Origin: Glandiceps talaboti
Taxonomy: Eukaryota; Hemichordata; Enteropneusta; Spengelidae
NCBI RefSeq assembly: GCF_964340395.1
Contig: NC_135549.1
Span: 14,158,842 to 14,222,841 of the forward strand
Reading direction: 5' to 3'
Length of the DNA: 64,000 bases
Shown one piece after another: positions 1 to 11,493 of this stretch. The notes under the pieces are model-generated. The model saw only the letters and a program-made list of their open reading frames with translations, searched no databases and was not told the origin of the DNA. The position numbers and the translations under genes are program-made. The first letter of the stretch is position 1. Each line of letters opens with the position of its first letter.

Positions 1-1188
1 AAAAAAACCTAAATCACTAACGTTTCCGATCTTGACTATGGCTATGTACTGAACGAAAAAGCAAAAGCCTTCTTTATCTCACGTTTGAAATTGAAACTAC
101 TACATCATAATAAATATACGACTGTCGTTCTCGGTGTCAAGTTTTACATTTGTAAAACGGAGATCTATTGTGAGGAATCTGATTTTATGACGTCACAGAT
201 TTACAAAGATGTCTAGCTACCTGTTTGGGGGGGGGGGGTAGTACAACGTGTTGTAGTTGTTGATCCAAGCCACAGATAGATAATATATTGCTGATTACCA
301 ACACCTGTCCACAAAATAACGATCTTTCCTACATGACTAATAGTCTTTTCTATTTTAGACTTCGAGTCCAGTATCTCAATAATCATTCCAGTGTCATTGC
401 ACTAAAGAGGCCGTAGAAATTCTCCTATGCTCCTAGACTACATTTTTAGTGTTTATGGTCATTTAAAAATCGATCTCAGTATATTACGTTCTGACTTCTA
501 TCCTCGTTACATACAACTGGCACACGTAGACAGTTGTCAAGTATTTATTAAACCACCACGTCCCCTATCCACATCGTGGTTTAGCTTACCACACACACAT
601 TTGACCCTTCGCCTATTTACATATTTAGATGATGATGGCTTGTCATACGCGATCACAGATAGAGCGGCTGGTCTTATTCGCGACAGGTCCACTAATTATG
701 TCGATTTGACGACTGCCATACATGATCGAGATCAAATGACGTCTACACAATGTTGTATGTCTACATGACCATAAAAACATATGTGACCAGCCCCAGCCTA
801 GATAAGAAAACAATAATGTGGTAAAATATTCCAGTAGTCATGTGAGTCCGGTATTCATTTTAATATGGCATGCGCTTGAATGTGTTATGTCGTGGTTGGT
901 CTGCGTGTTTACGCCGTTCTACTTGTCGTTGTTGTTGATATTGTTGTTGTGTTTGGTGGAGTTTGCATACGTTATTAGTCAAACATCAAATATATTATCC
1001 ATTTGTATATTGTCATCACTAAGTGGATTGGTTTTCTATTATGGTTGTTGCTTTCTAACTTAATTAATTCCTGGCATAATGAAACATGCTGAAGCGTGTT
1101 CGTAATTGACACAACTAGCACTAATTCTCTTCTTGGCTGTTACTTTTAATGTCGTGTATTTAAATATTAATAATCATTTTACCAGATA
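1..1188. other. Non-coding sequence upstream of the MYND gene
   Basis: No convincing gene is visible. Two open frames (427-768 and 818-1063, + strand) have no recognisable domain or protein-like composition, and I regard them as chance frames. A run of G bases sits near 228-238. The region probably holds upstream regulatory sequence or 5' non-coding exons of the MYND gene, but no core promoter could be identified. Confidence 0.4.
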
Positions 1189-1210
1189 GCTTGAACGAGA
1201 GTGTTCAAGC
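1189..1210. repeat. Short perfect hairpin upstream of the MYND gene
   Basis: GCTTGAAC (1189-1196) and its exact reverse complement GTTCAAGC (1203-1210) are separated by a 6-base spacer. The segment just downstream (about 1210-1300) is more GC-rich than its surroundings and includes a donor-like GTAGGAGT at about 1271. It could therefore be a 5' untranslated exon of the MYND gene with the hairpin near its start. That placement is inference only. Confidence 0.4.
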
Positions 1211-1302
1211 ATGTTGCAGCTCCCCACTTCGGTTGCCCGGAAGGGAGATACCCTTAAAAACATCGGACGGGTAGGAGTTCTGGCAGCTTTAGCGCCTGCA
1301 GG

Positions 1303-1632
1303 TTGGATGTCATCATTTTAACAATGGTTCAATTTCTCTTCTCCCTTCATGTACAGCATCCATGTCATTGTAGAGTATATATCGACTACGTGGATAACGT
1401 GGGCTCTGTCTGTTTACTTCAGATGTGCCACAGATATATTGACATTCAGATCGTTATTACAAATGCGAACATGGTGTATAGTATTAACTATGTATCCAGA
1501 GATGACACAAGTAATCAACTGACTATTGATTGTACCATTTTCCGTTCCCACACAAATTTAGACAACTCTTCTCTCTTTTCGTCGCCATTTTTAAAAAGTG
1601 TCTCTTTTGTTTGTTTGTTTTTCTCTATAGGT
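1303..1632 (+). other. Probable intron / 5' non-coding part of the MYND frame
   Basis: This stretch is open in the MYND frame but encodes an unconserved-looking peptide. It ends in a long T-rich tract followed by TCTATAG, which is a good 3' splice site at 1630. I read it as intron or 5' untranslated sequence rather than the protein's N terminus. A transcript or homologous protein would settle it. Confidence 0.55.
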
Positions 1633-2919
1633 ATGTTGTCGATACCGTCGAGAAGTCCAACGAGGACGAATTTCTCCAAACTGCCATTCGCGCGGGAAAT
1701 TAGTCGAGTGGTTGAAGTTGACGACAGTAATACTGATCATACCACAGAAGGCTTGGTAAGCAGAGACGATGTCTTACCAATGGCGTCTACGAGTTCGTAC
1801 GATCCTGATGTGTGTCAGGAGACTCTGTTATTAGACTTCGATTTCTATTCGAACGATCCCGGTGAACATGTTCGCGGTATATTTGAACGTTTGGTTGGTG
1901 GCTCCGAAATCCAGAAAACTGTACCACTTATATTGGATTACCTGGATAAATTATCTGCTTCGGATATCTATTCTCAAGTCGTGCAACGATTAGCCGAAGG
2001 CGGATTAGAGTATTGCTTATCGAGATTAGTGGATAAATGGGATCAGGTTTTCACTGAGGATACGTCTCAAAATGACGCAGAGGTGGAAGTATTAAGTGTT
2101 ATTCGATTAATGTGGACTATGAGCCCCTATGCAACTGTTTTGCGGAGGATTTTAGGTCTTAAAGAAGACCTTTTTCCAGTATTCAATGAACTTCTACAGA
2201 GAGGTCAGAGGTTGTGCCATCGATTGGAGAAAGATGGGGATAGGAAGAGGCAAGTTATGTTGTTTGAACAAGCTATAATGTCAATTTTACAGAATTGTTT
2301 GTTAGTATCCGGCAAACAAGACGATGTTAATATACTTTGTCAGATAGGACTGATAGAAACCATCGTCGATGTCTTGAAAAGGAGTAAAGACAGGATGACG
2401 GGCGAAGCTTGCATCAAATCCATTCTATTTATCGCCGAATATGGGCCGTTAGCTGCCATGGTAACGTTAAGGGACTGCTATGTGACTAGGGCATTAATGA
2501 AGTTTTGGGAGTTTGTTCTCCACGACAATAACCCCAGGGCACACCGCCCAGTAGCCCCCATCGGGTTAATGATCGCTAGGATCGCACAATTACTAGGGCA
2601 ACCAGAAACAGTGCACTGTAGCTTAGTTACAACATTGCCAAGAGAAAAAAGATTAACGTTAAGATGTACAGAATTCAAAATGGTGACGTGGTGCTCATAC
2701 TCAGAATGTGGTCGTTGCCAAAGGGATTTCTTAGAACGTTTTAAAGTATGTTCACTATGCAAACTTTGTCGGTATTGTAGTGAGGGTTGTCAGAGACGTC
2801 ACTGGGAGTCGGGGCATAAACAGGAATGTTTCCAAATAGGGACGCTACCCAGACATTTTACAGACAATAGTGACGCATCCTATGCCACCTGTTTTGACGA
2901 CGGAAATGACAACATATGA
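1633..2919 (+). CDS. MYND-type zinc-finger protein with an alpha-helical N-terminal region
   Basis: The open frame continues upstream to 1303, but I start the protein at the ATG at 1633. A strong splice acceptor (T-rich tract ending in CTATAG) lies at 1621-1630, and the 110 residues encoded before it look non-coding. From 1633 the protein is 428 aa. Residues about 50-340 are leucine-rich and predicted helical, resembling armadillo/HEAT-like repeats without a clear match. Residues 359-399 form a MYND zinc finger with the expected eight ligands: C359/C362, C373/C376, C382/C386 and H395/C399, including the YCSEGCQRRHW signature. MYND fingers usually bind proline-rich partner peptides, so a scaffold or adaptor role is likely. 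The finger lies close to the C terminus, as in ZMYND10, but the rest does not look like ZMYND10. The exact family is unknown. No AATAAA is evident soon after the stop. The gene is sure; the start and exon count are less so. Confidence 0.85.
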   Translation: MLSIPSRSPTRTNFSKLPFAREISRVVEVDDSNTDHTTEGLVSRDDVLPMASTSSYDPDVCQETLLLDFDFYSNDPGEHVRGIFERLVGGSEIQKTVPLILDYLDKLSASDIYSQVVQRLAEGGLEYCLSRLVDKWDQVFTEDTSQNDAEVEVLSVIRLMWTMSPYATVLRRILGLKEDLFPVFNELLQRGQRLCHRLEKDGDRKRQVMLFEQAIMSILQNCLLVSGKQDDVNILCQIGLIETIVDVLKRSKDRMTGEACIKSILFIAEYGPLAAMVTLRDCYVTRALMKFWEFVLHDNNPRAHRPVAPIGLMIARIAQLLGQPETVHCSLVTTLPREKRLTLRCTEFKMVTWCSYSECGRCQRDFLERFKVCSLCKLCRYCSEGCQRRHWESGHKQECFQIGTLPRHFTDNSDASYATCFDDGNDNI

Positions 2920-5900
2920 CAATCACCGACAAATTACTATTTTCTTGCTTTCGATATAACTCCCACGACAGACACATCAAGTGAGCCAGGGTCATTCCAT
3001 ACTACCAGTGTTTAATTTATTTTACAAATTTATATATCGAGATGGACGCTGTCTTCTCTCTTATGACTTCATTGTCAATTGTTCCACTTCTGTGAGTATT
3101 TTCGTCTCGCCTCAGATATTAAATGTAACTCAAGAGTTCGACAACCTCCCTCTGACCCACATGGCAGTACATGATGCTCCGCCATCTTTCTATGCAATGT
3201 ATTCATAAACACTAAGTGAGTCAGCGTTGTGTTATATATACAACAATTTTCACCATCAGACATGTATCGATGTGAGACCCATATATCGCAAAGGTTCTTA
3301 GACAATACATATTTTAATTCACTCTTCTTACTATCTTTTCAAAATCGATTCGTTTTCCCCTTCAGTACAAAACAAACAGGAATCAAAGTTTTTTTTAGTG
3401 ACATTTCTTAATAATTTCATAATTACAATACCAAAATTTCGCAGAAAACTTTTGTAAGTTTAATTCAATAACTTCTCAAATTAAATAGAGTTGAGAGGTG
3501 CCAATAATTTACAAATGAACTCGAGATTTATATTCAACAGAGCTTCGATGGGAAATATTTCAAATAACTTTGGCGGGGATATGATAGTGCCCCGAGGCTA
3601 ACCAGCCAAATGAGAAAATGACGAGAAATAGTTGTGCCTGAGGCATGTGAGGCCGAAGAGACAACATTTAATGAGAAAGCGATATTCGGCTTCCATATTC
3701 TTCCAGTTAAACATGCCTAAACCTGGCAATGTATGGCTAGACAGAACAAAATTGTCAATTAACTAGAAAAGTGACTTCGTGACCTTATAATAGGTTTCTT
3801 TTTCTCTCTTTTACAAAAAAATGATAGACCCTGTTATTATCCAGGGTGGCATATTTCTATAAAAGAACAAGTATAAATTCGTACAATGGAATACATATTG
3901 AAAACAAATTTGATATTACAATGTAAAATCCCCCGATTATTTCTATATATACATGATGCAAATTTACCACATTGCATTATATAACAATAAAAGAGGGAGG
4001 CCAGTAAGTGTCCCTTTTACTTCAATCTTAATCAACGTAGCCATATTTATACTAAGTCTTGTAGTTACATGATGTCACCGAATGACATAAGACTCGTTGC
4101 CCCGTGAATGTCGAATGCGTCACAAGGTCTTATCACATTATGTGCTCGGGTTTCTAATTACTTATTTGCCTTCTTGGACTCTCAATAATTTATAATGTGC
4201 CCCATTTCAAGGGCTTTGTTATTTTTTTATGAAATATTATCAAAGTTCAAAAGGGTAAGCTAAATGATATGGAAATAGTTTTCATAAGTGTACGTATTTG
4301 TGGTGTCGTTCTCACGCTTCTCAACGATTCAAGGTACACTTGGGTAGTTCTATACTAACGACAAATACGACAGAGTGTGTGTAAACTTTTGACCCAGAAA
4401 ACAAGCCGAGTCTTGAATATGACAATAGATCGATCAGCCGTGTACTCTGTTACTGTAATTAAGCAAATTTTCAATTTTGTGCCGTAACATAACAAGATTT
4501 CATATTTATTAATTAAAAAAACGGTAGGAAATTACCGGTCCATTTATTAGACAATGAAACTTAATGTAAATGTATTTGAGATGTGTTTATAACATATCCC
4601 CCCCCCTCCCATAGAAAAGGGTGTCAATTTTTTGTCAGGCACCTGCTGTGATCATACAGGCCTTTTTCGGCATCGATTTTGTAAAAAAATATCGAACTTT
4701 GTATATATTAAAAAGTCTAATGGTGAAATTTGTACTTATTGGTTGTAATCGGTACTAATTGCGGTGGATGAGTGTCTTTCTCTTTAAGCAATACTTTCAA
4801 AACGAGTAAGTTAAAACCATTACAAATGTATTAACGTGAAACCTACAGTTATGTTATTTCCGTGCTTTCCGTTTTAATGTGTCACTCGTCTGTCGAAGGC
4901 AACATTAATTATATTTACTCAAGAGGAGATTGATTGGATTTCGACAGTAATGACTTTGAAGTCGTCATGTACATTTCAAATTTCTTGAAATGACGTATAC
5001 CTTACTTCCTCCATGTTGCATTTGAACGTTCACGTACGTGCTAGTTTTAAGACTTAAGGGTCATTGAAAAGTTAATACGAGAAAATACATTTGTATGTTG
5101 TTTGGTGTACGTGATGAAATCGAAGACATGTATTCCGTTTCACATTCCTGGGGTGGTATCTGAAATGACCACAGCCTGTGTTCTATGTCTTTACTTTCTG
5201 ATTCTGAAATTGGACTTTTTTTCTTTGTTCTGTCAGTCTTTCAATATATGTCCATCTTGTTTTGAATCTTCCTAATAAACACGTGGATGTTGTCCTTTAT
5301 GCTGCGTGCTGAATCTGCTGCTTGCTGAATCTGTTCTATATGCTGCGTGTTGAATCTTTGAGTAATAGACCCAGCTTTTCTATTTTTATTTCTCCTCCAA
5401 ATTGCAACTATAAACAAACTACCTACAGAATACGACCTTACTCGCGATATTGTTACAACTCGGTGATTTGACGACGAAATTGTCACGATTCCATGGGTTC
5501 ATGTATTTAACAACTCTAAATTATTTTTTATTAATATTCGTCACACAGTAGGAAAGTGTTAACATACAACTAGTAATCGTTTAAAAGTGTATCAACGTCT
5601 TCTTTTTTTAAAACCACCAAATGTGTTTCATTTGTGTCGACAAAGGCATTCTCCATTTCATGGGATTAGCTCATACACGAAAACACAATATTTAGTTCAT
5701 TGACAAAGAATGTTACATAGCGTATGTCACGCCCCCACCCCACCCCCGTCATAAAAAGTCATAAATAATTCACCCTACATGTAAATATGTGGTTATTCAA
5801 GGGTGACAATACTTGTTCGTGAACTCTTTATTAGCAAGTACTGAATATCCCATTGAGACGTCTCGTTTCTACGTGCCCATGCATGTCTATCATACAACCT

Positions 5901-6169
5901 ATAGGTGATTGTGGTCAGATGAAGAAATAAAACACATGTATATCATGTCAGTATATACAATAAATTAGTAGAGTGATATGGAGCTAGATTTCACTCATGT
6001 ATATTGTATACATAACCAGGGAAGAAACTTTTCATCATCTATCATACTGATTCTCACGAGCGAGAGCAGTACTCGATGCAATATAAGTAGCATAGCATTG
6101 TCGGCCAAAAAAAGAATAAGGAATAACTCTGAGTAACGACTTATAACATCATTATTATTTTGGATTAAG
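2920..6169. other. Non-coding sequence downstream of the MYND gene
   Basis: Only short, unconvincing frames are present. The first part presumably contains the MYND 3' untranslated region; AATAAA occurs at about 3985 (in ATAACAATAAAAG). Around 5300-5360 there is a short imperfect repeat of GCTGCGTGCTGAATCT-like units. I see no RNA gene or recognisable mobile element here. Confidence 0.4.
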
Positions 6170-6250
<81 letters not shown>

Positions 6251-6271
6251 GTGTCTGTGTAATATACCGTA

Positions 6272-6302
<31 letters not shown>

Positions 6303-6409
6303 CATACATACATACATACATACATACATACATACATACATACGCACGCACGCACGCACGCACGCATGCATGCATGCACGCACGCACGCATGCACGCACG
6401 CGCATACAT

Positions 6410-6456
<47 letters not shown>

Positions 6457-6577
6457 TACATACATACATACATACATACATACATACATACATACATACA
6501 TACATACATACATACATACATACATACATACATACATACATACATACATACATACATACATACATACATACATACAT
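6170..6577. repeat. Compound microsatellite (TA)n / (CATA)n / (CGCA)n / (CA)n / (CATA)n
   Basis: A block of about 400 bp of simple repeats: (TA)n at 6170-6248, (CATA)n from about 6274 to 6343, CGCA and TGCA variants to about 6410, (CA)n near 6427-6451, then (CATA)n to about 6577. Several long open frames cross it on both strands (Met-Tyr-Val-Cys or His-Thr-Tyr-Ile repeats), but they are artefacts of the 4-bp repeat. Almost the whole block alternates purine and pyrimidine. Confidence 0.97.
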
Positions 6578-7671
6578 GCGTAAGTGTATTCTGATCTTGA
6601 CCAACATTCTTTGATAATCACTTTATCTAAAAATAACTAGCTAGTCTGATATGATAGGAAGCAGTCCAGTAGTAAATCACAACAATGGGCTCAAGGTCGC
6701 AATAACTTTATTCGATGCATTATATCAATGTGGACTTTATCTTCTTGATGCTCTTCTCGCATTTATTGGCTTCGTCCGAGGAATGACAATCATCATTCCA
6801 CTCGAACACTACATGCCAAATATGTACTTTGAACTGGTACCCACAAACAGTCTGAAGAAATAAGTAAGAATAACCCAAACAACGGTACTGATAACATGCC
6901 AAAAATGGAATCATAACAAAATAAATTGAAAATTGAAAATTGTTTTCTTCTAAACGTGAAATGCACTCTTTCCCCAGTATGTCGTAATCTATTTTGATAC
7001 TGCATTATTTGCTGTTCAGGAAACATGTCAACATATTTTTTAAAGAATTAAAGATATTTTACTTGCAGTAAATGAGCACAATCGTTGACCAGTTTCGCAT
7101 CTCGGTGGACTCTCCACGAAGTTTGACGAATAAATCATAATTTCGTTTCAAACCTTTCCCAAAAGCCCCAAGAGCGCGTATCGCTTTCAATTCATTGGAT
7201 AACAAAATTATAATTTTATTGACAATTTTTTTCTATATTCATAAGTATAATTATTATTCGGGATTATTGTCAGGAACGTAAGTATTCCCATTAAACGAAA
7301 GGCATACTCTGATCACAATTGCCACTTGGTGGCAGTATTTCAAGATAAAATACCCATTATTACACCCCATCAACAAGTTTCTGCTTTGTAGTTTTTAACG
7401 GGAAACTTGTTGTATTTCAAATAACCATTACTGTTCAAATATGTGGACGTAGCTTATTGTTAAGAATGTGCTATGCAAGTTTCACGCATATTTTGTTTCA
7501 CTATCATCATGGCAAGTCATTGATTCAGAAAGCCGATGAGCCTTGTATTGTAACAAGAGTGGTTACATTTTGATTAGAGCACTAACAAAAGTAATGAGAA
7601 GCTTGTCATTAACCAAATTCATGTTTGTCGCAATTTCGAGGGATCCATGCTGATTTCCAATTTATAAGTTT

Positions 7672-7912
7672 TACCCCTGCCCTGGCACGGGTCTATAACG
7701 ACACAACGGCCCTTTAAATTTCCTCAACTCCCTGGGGAGGTTCCCAATTATACAGCTGGGTTGACTGGGGAACAAAGGCGATACTCAAATCTTGTCCATT
7801 GACTGTTAATAACCAATGAGAAACAAACGGCAGTGACGAGTCTCGAACCTGCACCGTACATATTCAAACCCGGACACTCTAACCATACGACCATCATGGC
7901 TGTACGTATGTA
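7672..7912 (-). mobile_element. tRNA-derived SINE-like repeat, copy A
   Basis: Read on the - strand this copy starts near 7912 with a tRNA-like head. An A-box-like TGGTTAGAGTG and a B-box-like GGTTCGAGACTC are present, as expected for an internal RNA polymerase III promoter. The body shares the core CAGTCAACCCAGCTGTATAA, followed by a CTCCCCAGGGAGTTGA-type segment, with copies at 33.8 kb and 57.4 kb. Shared sequence at three loci in different orientations supports a dispersed element. No target-site duplication or tail was defined. Confidence 0.7.
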
Positions 7913-9004
7913 ATGGTGAAGAGGGATACTGAAACACATAACTACATTATAGTTAACTAACTATTCATCTGGCTAAAATGTTGTTGATTTATGTTTCATA
8001 CATAAGCCGAGTCCACAAGGAGATAGAATTGTCCTACAGTATGTACGTAAAAGGTACTATGCCACACACACCATGTACACAAATACTGCATATTACAGTG
8101 TAGATTTTCAAATAGCCTGTTCGTGAAGTGTTACGTCTTACTGTCAGGTGAGTAAATATAAAAATACATGTACAAACATTCTACACCCCCGTCCAGACTA
8201 CCACCCCCACCCACCCCACCCAGCCCTTCATCAGACCACCACCCCACCCACCCCGCCCACCCCTCGTAATAAGAGAAAATCAAACTACATTTATTTGTAC
8301 AAGTTACCTACTATGTTATTAAAGCAAGTCACGTGGTTCGAGAAGGTACAACTGCAAGAAAGGTAGGATGAGACTTTCAAAGAAAAAATATTGTATGTAT
8401 CATTGAACATTTACTTGAATTACACGAACACTGCAGCAGGTCTATTATTTCTCTGCAAGCCAATACAAACAGTATTTATATTTTCGTTTTTCACTCATTA
8501 AAAGACGTCGAGAGAGGGCGGTCTTCAGTCGATACGATGCTTGCAGTAAGCTATTTCGTCGGGCACATATGTTTATACGCGGTGTACACGTATGTACATC
8601 GAAACATTTCTTTAGGTATCGAAGTTTCTAATCCTTCAAAGTTTACACAACACTGGCTAGCTACAGATCTGTCTTACAAATACCAATACTACGTAAAGTT
8701 GACATCATTATGATCCCATCCGCAAATAAAAAAAACAATGTTACTATATGAAAAAACGAGTCCTTAATATTCGTTGGTTTCAAATATTAGTTGTTGATTC
8801 TTTGAGGTTCGTACGTTTTCTATCGACTACGTTTGATAAAATGGGAAAGACGGATTATTTACGTTGTAATTTTTCTGCAGCAGAGAAAATAACTCATTTC
8901 GTAGGATACTCGGACTCGGCCTACAACCAACCCCGCTCGGCCATGAAGTGAGCCCTCAACGGTGAGGCTGGGTAACTGAGACTAATTTCGTTTTATCTAA
9001 AACT

Positions 9005-9126
9005 AAAGTCGTCGCCTCGCTCCGATCCGGAGCAATACTATAACCGCATACTGATCAGTTCGTGGCAATTGCAGTTCCTATCAGTACGCATTAGTATTCA
9101 ATGCTACGGAGCGAGGCGACGACTTT
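9005..9126. mobile_element. Foldback / MITE-like element with 20-bp perfect inverted repeats
   Basis: The left arm (9005-9024) begins AAAGTCGTCGCC; its exact reverse complement lies at 9107-9126. The match extends outward with a one-base indel (AAAAC / GTTTT) and inward with gaps, so most of the 122 bp can fold into one long hairpin. The arms are CpG-rich compared with the surrounding AT-rich DNA. I saw no clear target-site duplication. A non-autonomous inverted-repeat element is the likeliest reading; a structured RNA precursor is possible. Confidence 0.65.
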
Positions 9127-10194
9127 GTTTTGGATGAAATGTAGCAAAAAAGGCACTAACGACTGTCGACAGTCTAGTGTTCGGCAAGTGTGTTCGGCTT
9201 CCAATATGGGAGAGTGCGCCACCAACGGTATAACATATATGCACATTTGTTTTTTAGCTTTCCCCAGTGTGGCAATAGTTGAACAATTATGCGTGTTTGC
9301 GTGCATGCTGAATGGCACACAAATTTTTCCATAAATATAATCCACATAAAAAGCTCATTAAATTTGAAATTTAACTTTGTAAAGGTTCGAAGATGTCCGG
9401 TTAATTTCTGGGCAAATCAATTAAAACTCAATATGAGTTCCTCTAAGGTTTGACATGTCGACGATGCGTCATAACTAAAACGCATTGTGTGTGTGAATCA
9501 CATGACCATGATATGATGTATTTCTCGTCAACCAACTTGTCAAAGGAATATATCAATTTGTACTATAAAGTCCGTTTTAAAACCATAGATAAGACCCCAT
9601 GGTGGAGGGTCTGTGGTTTTACTTATCAAAGCAAAGTGTGCACGATTGAAATGGTCCATGGCATCGATAGTGTACTATCCTTGTGACAACATGTCAATTT
9701 TTCTGCCATAGTTTCCATAAGAGACGAAAACAGTCGAACAATTATTTCTGTTTAATAATATTGCGATTTGTTAGTGAGGGCGCCACCAGACGGTGGAATT
9801 ACTAGAAGCTTGTGTTTGAAAGCTTGTACAACAGTACCACACATGGAATAAAAGAAGCTCTTTAAATTTGTATTATGAATATCTTTATATTGCTTATTGT
9901 ATCGTCAAGGAGATCTGGTCTCATTTGTGAATACATACAATAACACGTTACATGTTTATGATTGATATGTGTGTATGTTATATGGATTTTGATATGTGTG
10001 TACATTATATGGAGTAGTAAAAAGACACTACTACAAGCTGTTGTTCCTGTCAATGACACATTTCCTGATCAGCCTGCTGGGAAAAGTACGACTTGAAACG
10101 GATTTCAGAATTTATGGTTTACATTTATGAGTTTATTATAGAATCCGTGGGTGTATAGGCCGCAACCAGATATATCAATGGTGTACATTCACTG

Positions 10195-10363
10195 GTTTTC
10201 ATACACAGTCACTTATGAGCTAATATTCTTTTCCAGGATGGTGATATTCTAGTCTAGGATGGTCTAATACAAAATAATGACGTTATTAGGCGATATTTAA
10301 AAAAAATACCGTTGTCGGTGATTGCTCCGGAATATTAGCTCACAAGTGACTGTGTTTTCATAC
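10195..10363. mobile_element. MITE with 24-bp inverted repeats and a 10-bp target-site duplication
   Basis: The element at 10205-10353 (149 bp) begins ACAGTCACTT. Its ends, 10205-10228 and 10330-10353, are inverted repeats differing at one of 24 positions. It is flanked by perfect direct copies of GTTTTCATAC at 10195-10204 and 10354-10363. A 9-10-bp duplication is typical of Mutator-like (MULE) transposons, so this looks like a non-autonomous MULE-type MITE. It has no coding capacity. Confidence 0.85.
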
Positions 10364-11466
10364 GTTTTTTGGCTACCCAAAAAGTAGTTGTGTCAACTGA
10401 TATGACATCTGATATTGACTATTATGTTCCAACTGGTTTTGACAATCCTCATGCTGTGTATTTTATTACATGTTTTGTTTCGTCGTGTTTTCATAGATGT
10501 GGCCGGGTGTGGTATGGTTTTGGTTTTTCGTAGACAAATTTAATTTCACGGAGTCATGAAATCCGTGGAGGCGTTGACACACGACCTCATATAACTCTCA
10601 TACAACTGCGATTTCCGAGTCACTATTTCATATTTGTCAGTTTTTGCCTAGTTGTGAAATGAATACGCGAATTCTACCTTAAAGTTGATTTACCCCACTC
10701 CCGTCCTCCTTTACTCCCCACCCCCACCCCTATCGAATTACACCATACAGAGATGTAAGAGATGTATACATAAATAGTAGACGGGTTGTGCCGGGCCGAT
10801 AAGGAACATTTTTGGGAATACACGTATGTACAGAGACAAAAGTTTCATTAATATATTTTTAAAAAAATACAACATCTGTGTTTTATTACATTGTATATGT
10901 AAGAAATGAATATCTATGACCTGGAACCCGAGACTCACTACGAACCTACATCCATGCATGCACCATGAAATCCAGTTATTCGTTCAACTTCTACACAATA
11001 GGTAGAGTCTGTCATCAAGTGAGAGTGTGTTTGTTTGTAAGTAATGACTGTAAATTATCAGTCAACACACCGGAAATAAAGCTTTTTATATACAAGTGTG
11101 TTCGATCTGGTCGCTGACCGTAAAAACTGTATCCAGCGATTTGGTTCACAGAGTTGAGAAGATAACAGAGAGAGAGATGTGGAAATAATTTAGTGATACA
11201 TATATATATTCATGAGGTTTCATCGTATGTTGCTATTGGTTCAGACCATGATGTATGTAGTGATCGGAGGTATTGGCTTCATCCCAAGGAGTACGGCCTT
11301 CGTAGTACTCATTGTAGTCTGGCGTCATAGGTTAAAATCTTTGTCGTAAATTCTTTAATGATAAACTTGACAATAATCGATATCATCAATATCTCAGCAT
11401 TGTGTATTTTGTGGTCATTTATTAGTTTATTGTTGTTGGAAATAGACATACTAGCAATCGTAATCG

Positions 11467-11493
11467 CAGCAGCAGCAGCAGCAGCAACAACAA
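11467..11493. repeat. (GCA)n microsatellite
   Basis: A short CAG/GCA triplet run followed by ACA triplets. It produces poly-alanine in spurious frames on both strands; no gene is indicated. Confidence 0.9.

Noticed and set aside
1189-1300. tRNA or other structured RNA gene near the hairpin
   Set aside because: No cloverleaf, A box or B box could be found.
5995-6621. Frames of up to 208 aa encoding Met-Tyr-Val-Cys or His-Thr-Tyr-Ile repeats
   Set aside because: They are translations of the tetranucleotide microsatellite, present in several frames and on both strands.
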